Below are positions 9,056-19,500 of a DNA stretch of 30,129 bases, piece by piece; the stretch's first letter is position 1; each line of letters begins with the position of its first letter. The notes beneath the pieces were generated by a model that worked only from the letters and a program-made list of their open reading frames with translations, was not told the DNA's origin and searched no databases. A program made the position numbers and the translations under genes. This DNA comes from Perkinsus olseni (taxonomy: Eukaryota > Perkinsozoa > Perkinsida): contig JABANN010000426.1 in the NCBI GenBank assembly GCA_013115125.1, forward strand, positions 1-30,129. The letters are read 5' to 3'.

Positions 9056-10289
9056 TTAAACAATTTGAACATCATCTGTGGAAGAAGCCTTCTTCAAGAA
9101 GGGATCTATGGGCGGGGTACTCTTGCCAGGGATAGGTCGCAAAGGCCAGCCCAGCACTGGAAGCTGGAGTGAAGTCTCCACAACCTTTCCTGTCTTTGGT
9201 TTCAAGGGTGTGAGGCTTTAGTGTTTTATGCTTTCGACAAGTACAAGGTGAACGGACTGGGAGTTTTATAGCTGCTCGTGGACATGAGCGAGCGAAAATT
9301 GAGAGGGAGGATGAACCGCTTCATTTCAATTCGGCAGATTTCTCTGCGATTGAATTGGAGCGCTGCTGTTCCTCCGCCTCCCCCACTCGCATACTGTAAC
9401 TCCACGCTGTGTTTCGGCAGTGGCCCCGAGTGGCCTCCGCCAGACAGCTGCAATACCCGCCCTCTCGAAGCACTTCCTCCCAATTCCCCGTGGCTGGGCT
9501 TTCATGCACTCCAACGCTAGACGTAAAAAAGTGGCACATCGAAGACGACAATTGGCATCGGCATCACAGCGACATCAACTTTCATGAGAACAACTGGGAA
9601 TTCAAAAGGGGAGCAACAGGGAATGAATTAACTTCGGAAGGAGGAGGTATGATTATCCTTCCTTCTCAAGTGAAGCAGTACTTTATAAATGTTTTCGCCA
9701 GAGATGAAAGACGAAATGAAAGAAGTGAGGGGCGAAATAAAAGAAATGAGGGAAGACACGAGAGGCGGGAATTGTCCGTACACCGCAGGAAGCGGTCGTA
9801 TATAAAAAGGGACGGATCCGTTTTTCCCAGAATGCGAACTTCATGCCACCATCCGTCAGCCAGTGGAAAATATGAGTGATATGGGTTGGTCCCTGGCCTC
9901 CATAGATTCTTACCATTCTGTCATAGTTCAACGGCCAGGTATCAACCGCAGCGTTATCGCCAGGAGGCGAGATGTAGTTACTGTAGGCCTCCAGTTGCCT
10001 AGCGGCGATTTCTGTGGCACTTTCCGCGGACGAGTCAGCTGACTCGGGGGTGACTTGCTCGCTACGAGACAGCAATTCACGTAACTTGTCCGCGTTGAAC
10101 TTGGGCGTGACAACCCTGCGAAGAAACAAGGTTCCGTAACCGGGACTCAGCGGGAAGATGGAATACTTCGCTTGTGCAATCAGTACAGTAGAAACGGCAG
10201 CGACGCATTGTTGATTATCGCGCTCACTGGTAGGCCAAAAGTGAGTTCAGTGACTGCGAGCGGCGCTCGATCTTCCACGCCGCGGCCAT
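9056..10289 (-). CDS. Unrecognised small multi-exon protein B
   Basis: The function is not recognised. Model, 5' to 3' on the minus strand: 10289-10228, 10115-9914, 9476-9395, 9189-9056; the phases close to give 159 aa. Exons 1, 2 and 4 are protein-like: MAAAWKIERRSQSLNSLLAY, then a helical charged segment (KFNADKLRELLSRSEQV) and SNYISPPGDNAAVDTWPL, and a Pro-rich C-terminus (GWPLRPIPGKSTPPIDPFL) ending VQIV-stop. The Cys-bearing exon 9476-9395 (GYCSCLAEATRGHC) is inferred from phase and splice sites and is less certain. There is no membrane segment or obvious targeting signal. The 437-nt intron 9477-9913 holds a GA-rich low-complexity run (about 9700-9770) and a TATATAAAAAGGG stretch. The stop lies 118 nt from the convergent Prp4 stop. 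Confidence 0.6.
9700..9775. repeat. Purine-rich low-complexity run inside intron
   Basis: The plus strand shows repeated GAAATGAAAGAA / GAGGGGCGAAATAAAAGAA units, so the intron transcript is C/T-rich here. The plus-strand reading (RNERSEGRNKRNEGRHERRE) is a product of the repeat, not evidence for a gene. Confidence 0.5.
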
Positions 10290-10409
10290 CGTAAGCTACG
10301 CGAATCATTCCGTTACACAAAATCAGCAAGTATTGGCGACATCGTTTCCGAACAGGGTTAAATAAATTTAGAAAAGACATTCAAGTTGGATATTGTTCTA
10401 TCATTCGAC

Positions 10410-10550
10410 CTACCACCATTCCTCCTCAATATTGGTTACCAGTTCGGCCTTCAGGGCAGTGAGCTTGAAGCTCTGGTCAACACTTGGCCTGCGCAAGTAA
10501 ATCTGGTAACGGATTATCAGCTGAAAATTTGGCAAGAAATCGACGCTCAT
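10410..10550 (-). CDS. Possible 46-codon small ORF between genes A and B
   Basis: An ATG at 10550 opens a short frame ending KLTALKAELVTNIEEEWW-stop, with a basic middle (IYLRRPSV). The opposite strand is also open over the same bases (10386-10682 apart from one TGA), so coding strand and reality are undecided. It lies between genes B and A and could equally be 3'/5' untranslated sequence. Confidence 0.2.
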   Translation of the reverse strand: MSVDFLPNFQLIIRYQIYLRRPSVDQSFKLTALKAELVTNIEEEWW

Positions 10551-10664
10551 CCCCGCTCGCTATGGCCCTACCAAGCGGTTCGAGGGAATCATTGAGTGCG
10601 CAAGTTCAACGTCCTGAACTCTGGTGGCGTACAGGTCCCCGTTGGCGGCCCCACGCTTGAAGTG

Positions 10665-11252
10665 CTAAGCATATTTCAATAAGAGCCCCCAGCCGAAGCT
10701 GTGCATCAGCTGCGTCTTAAGTGAAGCCGGTGTGGACTGTGGGATCTTCTCAACAGATTTCTTGTTCGGTAAATAACTGTAGTCTTTCAATACATCCTCA
10801 TCCGCCACCACTGAAAATCTGACGTTACCATTGTGCCTGAGGAGGGGGAGGTGTGGTAGGCTCCTTCCAGAGGCCTTACCCCTTCGGATACTCCACATGG
10901 GTGACATCCATAAAGCGGGTTCTTTCTTTTACCGGCTCTGCAATGATTCCGACAACAGTCTGCAATAGTGACAGTACGCAAGGGGCCATGTGGTGACACC
11001 CAGTGAGACTGTCTTGCTCCGTGTCACCACACGGCGTCTTGTCGAAAATCATTCCAATACGATTACAATGAGAGAACCTTACAGCGAGGTCCTCACCTTG
11101 GACATCGTAGCTTTCTCATCTGTAAGGACTATGGTTGTGCTCGTCGGAGCATCGGGGGTGACACTTGTCAAGCGGACGGCTGCTGGATGGGATAATGGTG
11201 TCGATAAGGCGGCAAGGGTCAGGAAGCGCGACAGGGCAGTCTGTCGGGCCAT
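10665..11252 (-). CDS. Unrecognised small protein A with N-terminal targeting-like sequence
   Basis: Three exons on the minus strand: 11252-11097, 11037-10880, 10836-10665; phases 0 and 2 close exactly to give 161 aa. The N-terminus (MARQTALSRFLTLAALSTP) has Arg, Ser and hydrophobic residues without acids for the first ~40 residues, as in mitochondrial presequences or signal peptides. Exon 2 has three cysteines (TPCGDTEQDSLTGCHHMAPC) followed by an amphipathic or hydrophobic stretch (VLSLLQTVVGIIAEPVKER). Exon 3 ends SFGWGLLLKYA-stop. I recognise no family. Organellar location is inferred from the N-terminus only. Confidence 0.65.
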
Positions 11253-12246
11253 GGGGAGGTTGGAGACGACTGACCAGTGAACCCTTCATCACGATAGAGG
11301 GAGTACGGATTGGCTGTCTACAGGCAGGCACAAACGCAAACGCCTATCAAACGCATGCCATCGCTTCGACGGGGGTGCGTTCTCTTGCTGCACGAAATCT
11401 CGCATAGAACCTTGCTTCGGTCAATTGTCAACAGACAATGAACAACTCAATGCCCGAGCCACGGTAGGACTCGGCTGAGACCCAATCGAGAAAACTTTCC
11501 AAGCTCTCCTGGAAAATCTGAATAGCACTTTAACGAGTCAGTTTCTAGGGTGATTGTAATCGTCGACGGTGTTCCGTTTCGGAAGCATCAAAAAGTCATC
11601 AGGAGCGGGTAGTGTCGGCTCACCCTCCTTACAGATTCCATCGAACTGCAGCACTCTCAGTCAGCGCAGAATGAGTTACGGATACTCGTACGCTCGAAGT
11701 TGCATTCCGCAACGAGTCTTGGGAAGGGTGATGTCGGCCTTCGTTCACTTTACGGCCGGCTTTTCGTTCTGTATCTCTTCGTGTGTGTGTGAGTTTAAAG
11801 TCCAACGCCGACAGTACGGCTTAGTTAGACTAGCATCACCGACGTACCTTTCTGAGGGCGATTGGTTCAGCCTGTTAAATAGGCTCTGATCGTCAAGCCA
11901 AAGAACGTCGCTCTCAGAGCATCGAGGTCATCGTCAGCTGAGGTATCTCTTTGCAGCGGAACAGGGTAACAGGATACGTTTGTGTGGTCAGTAGTAGAGC
12001 ATACAATGGGGGTGTCACTCGTGTGGTACACTCTTATTGACTGTATTTGAAGTCTCTCATAGCTGCATCATCGAAAAGTACTATTCCGTATGACGAGCGA
12101 TTCACTCAAAGCCTTGCTTTTGTTTATATTTTGGACATCCGGATACCCCATCGCACACTGAGTTCACACTATCGTCATGGCTGACACTGGACAACCCAAG
12201 GGCATGGGTGATCACTATGGAAGCACTGCTGGACACGCGCATGCGG
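11253..12246. other. ~1-kb spacer between genes A and ankyrin protein
   Basis: Mostly without recognisable coding sequence. The minus strand has possible exon material: SDVLWLDDQSLFNRLNQSPS ending in a GTACG donor at about 11848, then the dispersed repeat copy 2, then an open stretch after an AAAG acceptor (about 11750 to 11610) ending at an AATCT/GTAAGG donor. It may be an unrecognised minus-strand gene or a decayed one. A 106-codon plus-strand frame (11569-11889) covers the same bases and is not favoured. Confidence 0.35.
11782..11834 (-). repeat. Dispersed repeat copy 2
   Basis: Read on the minus strand this is TGCTAGTCTAACTAAGCCG.., then CGGCGTTGGACTTTAAACTC. It matches the core of the Prp4 intron repeat with almost only transition differences. 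Just upstream on the same strand is GTACGTCGGTGA, resembling the GTACGCCGAG donor of the Prp4 copy, so this copy too may be an intron, of an unidentified minus-strand transcript. Confidence 0.7.
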
Positions 12247-13660
12247 TTAGATTTCGGCGTCAACCAAGTCATAGTCATCATCGTCATCTTCATCATCGTC
12301 TGCTTCCTCCGCTTCCTTATCCCAATCCACGTCCACCTAATTACCGCAGCATGGCTGCTAGCGAAGACCGACAGTCTTACATGCGTCTCAGCGGCCGACA
12401 CGACAACTCGGCCGTCCTCGTCAACTTGTGGCTCGCCGGCATTACGGATGACGGTCCCTGAGCAAGGCAAGACTCATACCGAGGAGTCCAACAAATTCGG
12501 TTATTCCCCTTAATGAGCTCCGATCTGATCGAGTTGCGGTACAGAACGAGAGAGGGAACAATTCGCTGACGAGCTCCCCAGGGCCTCTTGTTACGGGACC
12601 GTCGACGAGCGATAGTGGAGCACCGATACTCCGATGAAATTTGAAGAAGCCTTCGTTCGACACCTTCCTTGTGACCTTCCTACTGGAAGCCTCTTCCTCG
12701 ACATCACTATCATCATCCATCGCTTCCAGTTCAGCATGTAAAGCAGCAGCCGCTCTCTCAGCCCGTCTTCGTTCGGCAACCTACGATCTACCGCGGCACG
12801 CTCACCCACGACCGCCTGATGGTACCTTGGCCTGGGCCATGGCCTGCGGTGCTATGAGGGTGAGGATGTCCGGATTGCGAGTGAGCAGCTCGCAGTTGAG
12901 CCCAGTGGACGTGGCGTCCTGTGAAGACCGACGCTCCGTCATTAACGCCCGCAACTAACTCACGTTGAATTTCACTTTGCCAGAGCTCAAGAGTACTTGA
13001 ACGGTCTTTGCATGCCTCTTGTGCGGTCCAGCACATGCTCGATGGAGAGGCTGCAGACCGTCCCTATGCTCATGACGAGGACTCACGCCCGAGTCCAGGA
13101 GGGCCTCCATCACTTTGTACCGACCTGAGCGTAACCACCCCTCCTCGAGACGCAAACCTTCGGCCAGTCAGGCCCGTCGCCACCTTGAAAGGCGGCGGCG
13201 TCGATCGGCGTGTAGCCTTGAGGGTCCGCGATGGCGGGATCGGCGCCCTGCTGCAACAGGAATCTGACCGCCCACGGCTGTCCTGACAGAACCCATGATG
13301 AGTCAAAGGATGGGAGACTGGCTGCTGGTGCCCACCCGCGATGGTGGCGGCCATGAGGGGCGTGTGGCCCATGCCGCCCTTCTCATTGATGCTCTTCTGG
13401 GCGGAAGAGTCCTTGAACAGCTGCCGCAACTGCATGATGTCCCCTTTACGAGACAGGGCCACGAGGGGGGTGTCCCCTGCAGAACAGGGTTACAAAATTC
13501 TGCCGAGCCCCGAGGTCTCACCTTCGACGGTGTGCAGCCTATCAGCCATCGCGTACGGGTCATCCTCTGGAATCTCCCCAGGGGCAGACGCTTCGGTGAT
13601 GACGACAGCTCGGAGGGTGGTGAGGAGGGCGGTGACTTTGCACGTGGCCAGCAAAAGCAT
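12247..13660 (-). CDS. Ankyrin-repeat protein with N-terminal hydrophobic segment and acidic tail
   Basis: Eight exons: 13660-13522, 13476-13336, 13282-13184, 13124-12976, 12918-12826, 12780-12600, 12457-12381, 12336-12247; phases close to give 322 aa. The hydrophobic N-terminus (MLLLATCKVTALLTTLRAVV) may be a signal peptide or anchor. Three or more ankyrin units follow, with the hallmark sequences GDTPLVALSRKGD, GHTPLMAATIAGG, GADPAIADPQGYTPIDAAAF and GLQPLHRACAG. A charged Arg/Glu helix (AERRRAERAAAALHAELEAM) and a C-terminal Asp/Glu tail (EADDDEDDDDDYDLVDAEI) come next. Ankyrin repeats mediate protein binding; the partner is unknown. The start ATG at 13660 follows a CTCTAG acceptor-like site; an upstream in-frame GTG at 13714 has no support. 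The 31-residue exon 12918-12826 is divergent but phase-compatible. Confidence 0.85.
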
Positions 13661-14261
13661 TTGAGAAAAGGAGCTAGAGGTGTCAGAAAGAAGAGCGACG
13701 GAGTGACGCTGCACGCAACTCCTCGGCGACGCACGTGATGGAAAAGAGCTGGCGGGATGGAATGAGGCGGATACTATCAGGCGAACGTGCGTGGAGCACA
13801 GGTTCTATCCCGGCAGGCCGGCTTTTTCCGAAATATTTACTCTATTACTGCTATTACCAGACTTAGAAATTAGGGTACTACTAAGGACTACTAGGACGAC
13901 GACCGCAGCAGCGGCAGCAGCAGCACCCACTGCCGACAACAGAAAGAAGCGCGAACAGCGAATTGGCGATGATGACCAGCGCCCTCGGTGTGACCGAGGT
14001 GATACTGATACAAAAAAGGGGAAACAAAAGATGAGGCAGCAGCAGACGACGATTAGCGGCCATTGGCCGAGACTCCGTTAGAGTTCTTCAAGTCTGCTCA
14101 AGAATTCAAGATTGGCGAGAAGAAGAAAAAGAGTGGAACGAATGTGTTCTCGAGAAGTACTATAAGAAAAGCGACGCTGGCGAGAACAGGGATAAACTTC
14201 ATACTGTTACTAGACTTCACTGGGGTGGTGGTGTTGTCGGTAGCTGGGAGGGGCGTGAGGC
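13661..14261. other. 600-nt spacer between ankyrin and CCCH genes
   Basis: Contains GCA/CAG-rich low complexity (about 13900-13930) and GA-rich sequence (about 14110-14135). A 60-codon minus-strand frame (13881-14063) reads as hydrophobic plus a CCCCRCC cluster, which is largely translation of the GCA repeat. No gene is supported; it presumably holds the ankyrin promoter and the 3' end of the CCCH transcript. Confidence 0.45.
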
Positions 14262-16380
14262 TCAGTCCTCATACAGGATACCGGGATGGGTGTTGCCAAA
14301 GTGATGCGATCCATCAACTAGCTGAGGCCCTCCGCCATTGCCGCCGCTGGTAGTGTTGTCGTAAACTGGGGAGCTGGCGAATGGGTAGGAAGACACGCCA
14401 TTGCCGCCGCTGGTAGTGTTGTCGTAAACTGGGGAGCTGGCGAATGGGTAGGAAGACACTCCATAGTGGTGATGGGCAGGATAGGTCTCATTATACTGCT
14501 GCTGGTGTTGGTGTTGGTGGTTATTAGCGTATCCCTCACTCCGAGGGCTGAATCCCGTCCCAAAGGGGGTCTCATTCGGGCCTACAGTCCGGCCACTCGA
14601 GGACCTGGTGCAGTAACTCTCCGCACCACCGCCACCGCCACCAAAGTGAACAGAGGTTTGGATAGGAGGCTTGGCAAGGATGGAGGGGCCCCCGCCTACT
14701 GCTACTCCCGATTGTTGGGACTCCTCGAAGTAGGATGGCGATTCACTGCTCGGGTTTGTGCTGGCGCCGTTGACTACGCTGGGCCAGTAGGCTCCACCGC
14801 TCTGTGCCGCCGCGGCCGCAGCAACCTGACATTGGAAATCGCCCCGTTTCACGCGACCGTACTCTTACCGCAGCAGCAGCCATCTGGTGCATCTGATGGC
14901 TTCTGATGGCGGCTGCAGTGGCCATCGCTCTGTGCATGGCCATGGCAGGATCGTCCGTCGGCGGAGGGTTGAGTAGGGCGCCAGGGTGGTGTTGATGAGT
15001 GTCCCCTTGGGGAGGAGGCAGTTGACTATAATAGTACCTGAAGGTCAATCGGCCGTTAAAATTCTGACTCGACTCACGAAATCTTGCGCGTGCGCGGATT
15101 CCAGAGCCGCAGAGATTGAGATTTTACGTACTGCATGTCTACTTGACTGGGAGCATGACGAAACTAACCCTGTACCACGGTTTGGCAACTCACCCAGGGT
15201 AAGCAGCATGAGCAGCAGGTAGTCCCTCCTGTTGCTGATGGTAGTTCATTACCATCATCGGATGGTGATGATGATGATGCGCAGCATAATGATGATGATG
15301 TCCTTGCACGCTCGAAGTCGACGAGTGTAGGGTCGGTGCCACCACAGTACTCGGGCTACCTGCGTTGTTCCTGTTGCCAGCAGCAACCGCCGGCCCCGGG
15401 TAGGAGCCCGGAGGCATCAGCAAGCTGGGATGCTGTAGAAGCGGATGTGCGGCATACTGATGATGATGTCCACTCTGGCTCCCCCCTTGTGGCCCTTCAT
15501 ACCGCGCTCCTGGGAGGGCATTGCCTCTCTGCTGTTCCGTCCAGGACTGCCGACGCCGTCTGCTACCACTCCCAGCAGACCTAGAACTACTCTCTGTCGG
15601 AATTGCGATGCTGGTGCTCCTCGGTCGATTGCCTCTGGTCTTCTCCCGAGTCACCGCTGCCTTACCAGCAACCTTAGACTGCTGTGCCGCCGCCGCCGCT
15701 GCCGTCGACGGTTGCTGCTGCTGCTGCTGTTGCTGATTTTTCATAACCTCCAAGCGCTTGGGCGGATTCCTTTGGTCACCATTATCCTTCCTTGGCCGCT
15801 GGCCCGGGTACATCTCCCTCAGCTTCCGATCCACGCTGTTATCCAGATTATAGCAATAGCGTCTCATGCCAGTTTTCATCTCCTCCTCAGTGTGAGCGAA
15901 TCGACAATTATCCCCAGCTCGACACCTGATACCATACTTACACGCACCCTCCATCAGCCTCCGCGGGACGAAGTGGATGTCCTCCACGCCGTGACCATAG
16001 AGGCACTGCCCCTCGGCGAATCTCTGGCAATGCCCATGGGCTTCATATTCCGGACACGCATATGACTTCGGGTCCTTGAGCTCCTCCGGGCAGTGAGCGT
16101 AGGGGCAATCGTCACCGGCCGAGCATCCTCCTTGCCGCGTGAGAAAGTAGATACAAAGTTTTGAACGGTGGTAGTAATCAACATAGTCGGGACGAGACCG
16201 ACTTTGACCGAAGTCCTTCGATTTCTCGGGATCTTCACCAGCTTCTAGTCTGGAGGAGCTGGAAGCCGGATTTCCAGTCCTCGGTGAACCTCCAACAGTC
16301 AGACCGTCGCCACTGTTATTAACCTCTTCCCTGCCGAGCGACTCTGAGTGGTTCACCGCACGATCAGGAGATACGGTCAT
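14262..16380 (-). CDS. Triple CCCH-type zinc-finger protein, putative RNA-binding
   Basis: Three exons: 16380-15194, 15037-14869, 14825-14262, giving 639 aa. The start is the ATG (MTVSPDRAVN) downstream of CTGGCAG; the longer frame above it lacks an ATG. Three CCCH fingers occupy residues 76-163: C76-x9-C86-x5-C92-x3-H96, C109-x8-C118-x7-C126-x3-H130 and C147-x5-C153-x5-C159-x3-H163. Such fingers usually bind single-stranded RNA and act in mRNA decay or translational control; that role is inferred from the family. The remaining ~470 residues are low complexity: basic, poly-Gln followed by poly-Ala, His-rich, Gly-rich, and near the C-terminus a perfectly duplicated 21-residue unit. Its start lies only 124 nt below the nucleoporin stop on the same strand. 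Confidence 0.88.
14334..14459 (-). repeat. Perfect 63-nt coding tandem duplication
   Basis: Positions 14334-14396 and 14397-14459 are identical copies within the last exon of the CCCH gene, each encoding a 21-residue Ser/Tyr/Pro-rich unit that begins GVSSYPFASSPVY. Identity at silent sites indicates a recent duplication; the frame is preserved. Confidence 0.9.
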
Positions 16381-16504
16381 AGTGAAGGAAGGCTGCCAGC
16401 GGTGACCTCCCAGATTAACCAAATACAACAACCATCCGAGAGGCTAAGAAACCAGCAGCGGCTGTGGGAGCTGCTGTCCTCATTTACGTTCAGGGAGCCT
16501 TTTC

Positions 16505-19500
16505 TCAGCCGGAGTGCTCCAGACTGGTTAAGGTCCTACAAACCCGGATGAGGCAACGCCGGATCCCGAGGCCTCGTCTACCTGTGGAGATCGTTGGTCT
16601 GCTCCGTAATGTGCTCCAACGACCTCTGGTGGATGTTCAGAATCTTCACCAGACTCTGCAACGCTGTGGGCTCCGTGGCATCGCTAGCATCTCCGGCGTA
16701 GGTAGAGCCCGCGAGCTGATCATGTTTGTATCACGCTTCAACCTAAGATTCCCATCCTACGGATTTGGTGGTAGCCATGAGCTCCTCTAATTGCCGCTCC
16801 ATGTCGTCCAGCTGCCCAGACACGGCCACCGCTCTGTCACCAACTAAAGAGACCATAATAATGCCCACGCCAGGATTCGAACCCGGGATCTCCAGCTTAC
16901 CACTCGCTGCCTCATTTTTCCCGCGTTGTACTCCTGATAGCAGCGTAGAGGCCGAGCCGCCACTACTGACAGAGAGAGCGGTCCTTGGCCTTCGCCAGGA
17001 GCCCCGAGCACTCACTTTGCGCCCCCGGCCACGCCGCCGCCAGCGCCCTGCATCTCCTTCATAACAGCCTGCTGGACATCCTCCAACAGCTCACCAAGGG
17101 ACTGCTGTTGACCCGCTATTGATGCCAGGGCCGAGTCCACCTGCCGACGCCGTACCATAACTTTCCCAAATTCCAGATTATCACTGCGAATGAGCGGAGT
17201 ATGCTATTGTTTCACTAGGCTCCGTTGGATCAGCTACAGAATCCACAGAGACTCGAGCGAGTATCAACTGCCATAGCGATCAAGGCCTCCCTTGTTGCCC
17301 CATGCCATCGCCCAACATCAGTTAGAGAATACTACCATCTGCGCCGTGTTCTTCAGTTGCACATGCTGAGCATCGAGAGCCCTGAGCTCCCTGGTCGCCT
17401 GGATCAGCTTGGAGTCCACAGCGAGGACCTCTGACCCGTACTGGTTGAACTGATTGGCTTGCATAGACAACCTGAATCAACACTTCGTCCCACTTTTCGA
17501 CCTACTCCTGCGGATAAAGCACAGAACTTGCGTCCATTGCGATCTGAGGTCAGGGGTTTTCGACGTTGCTGAATTCGACGGAACAGTCGGCGTGTCGAAG
17601 TTCGCTATCCTCGCCGAGGCCCGCCCGTTCGCAATCTTTTCACTGCACACGGTGGCGACTAACCAACATTTATCGTATCAACGGGACCCCAAAAAAGGAC
17701 CATCCCAGTAGCTGCACATAAGCACTGCGTGAAATGATCTCGCCGCGGCAGCCGATTACAGTCAGCGGATCTCAGATCGGACTGCACGCAAATTTCACCC
17801 TTGACAGCGGGACGCCCTGTTCTACCGCTACTACCTTTGGTCCCATAAAGTAAGGACATCCGTAAGCTTCCTATGCTCCAATACTCCCACACGGGCGCCG
17901 CCGGTGGCGGTCGAGGACGACGAAGAAGCCGGCGCAGCTGAGAGGCCCAGTCGTACTCATTCGGTGTCCAATTCCATCCGACCGCTCACCTCCGAAGAGC
18001 CCACCGCCTCCGCTGCTGCTGCCAGTGGTGGCAGACCCGAAGAGGCCCCCACCACCCGAGGAAGATGAGGTGGAAGAAGATGATGAAGCTGGAGCCGCGC
18101 CGAACAGGCCACCTCCTGCAGCCGACGACGATGACGGAGCAGCACCGAAGAGGCCGCCACTGGAGCTGCTGCTGCTGCCGCCGCCTGTGCTGGCCGGAGC
18201 CGCACCGAAAAGGCCGCCAACAGACGATGATGAGGCAGGCGCAGCTGAGAGATTCTGATCAACGGACGCGATGGTGTATGCCCACCTACCACCAAAGAGT
18301 CCACCGCCGCCCGCACTGCTGCTAGCAGGAGCGCTCCCGAAAAGCCCACCACCAGCAGCGGACGAGGAAGATGAAGCCGGGGCCGCGCCGAAGAGGCCTC
18401 CCCCTCCAGAGCTGCTACTGGCGGGTGCCGCACCAAACAGGCCACCACCACTGGAGCTGCTTGCGCCGGCCGGGGCTGAGCCGAACAGGCCGCCACCACC
18501 GGAGCTGCTGCTGCCTGTGCTGGCCGGAGCAGCACCGAAGAGGCCACCGGCAGTTGACGAGGAGGAAGCGGACGCTGGAGCTACAGACGGATCAACTTAA
18601 CGGAATTCCGTGCCTTCGACGTTCTTACCGCCGAAGAGGCCACCAGCGCTGGAGCTACTGCTGCCGGTAGTGGACGCACCGAAGAGGCCACCTGTACCGC
18701 TAGAAGACGTGGCAGCTGGGGCACCTGAGAGCTCACAATACGTACTGAGGGGCCCACATGGCACAACAGCATAAGAATAATTACGGACGAGTGGCGAGAG
18801 AACCAGAAGCAGTGAAAGGGGACCCGCCAATTCGACCGCGATCGGGGATGATTCTGTTGAGCTTCGGTCCCTCCCGGGCGCCATGACGAAGCGAAGTTCC
18901 TAGACTGAATGGATCCTTCTAACATGCTATTGATGGTCCCACAGAGGACTTGGAGCTCTTTGCCGTCGAGCGAAGTATTAAGGGCCTTCCTGCTCTTACC
19001 GCCGAAAAGGCCGCCTCCGCTGCTGCTACTGCCTGTCCCGAAGAGTCCACCGCCGGAAGAGCTCGAACCCGAGGCAGCTCCTGAAGGGTGGCGCACTATC
19101 GAAAAGAGCCTTGCTGCGATGTCGTGAGACCTACCGAACAGGCCACTACTAGCGGCTGACGAAGACGCCGGAGCCGATCCGAAAAGGCCACCTCCCGCCG
19201 CGGACGATGCTGGGGCAGCACCGAAAAGGCCGCCGCTGGCAGATGACGCTTGGGCTCCCCCGAAGAGACCGCCACCACCAGCTGAGGACGAGGCTGGGGC
19301 TGCACCGAAGAGACCACCGCCGCTGGCAGCAGACGAGGCCGGCGCTGCACCAAAGAGACCACCACTAGCAGCAGATGCCGGGGTGGCACCGAAAAGGCCG
19401 CCACCGCCGGCTGCAGACGACGCTGGGGCTGCGCCGAAGAGACCACCACCAGAAGCCGGAGCACCTGACGAAGGTGATCAACGGCCGTCTCGAAGGCCAG

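Noticed and set aside
9409-9879. 156-codon plus-strand frame
   Set aside because: Composed partly of a GA-rich low-complexity run and overlaps minus-strand exon and intron sequence of gene B; no domain.
11860-11940. Short minus-strand acidic segment (ADDDLDALRATFFG..)
   Set aside because: Only 23 codons, stops before any donor, and conflicts with the alternative frame that reaches the GTACG donor.
13881-14063. 60-codon minus-strand frame with CCCCRCC
   Set aside because: The cysteine cluster is a translation of a GCA/CAG trinucleotide run; no start context or continuation.
15445-16065. 206-codon plus-strand frame
   Set aside because: Antisense shadow of the CCCH exon, where the minus strand encodes three complete zinc fingers.
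16863-16911. Functional tRNA gene
   Set aside because: No anticodon arm and no 5' acceptor strand; only A-box-like and B-box segments remain.
18025-18600. Proline-rich plus-strand frames (APKRPPPPELL repeats)
   Set aside because: They are the exact antisense of the GGLFGAAPA repeats of the nucleoporin, whose splice phases and C-terminal domain establish the minus strand as coding.
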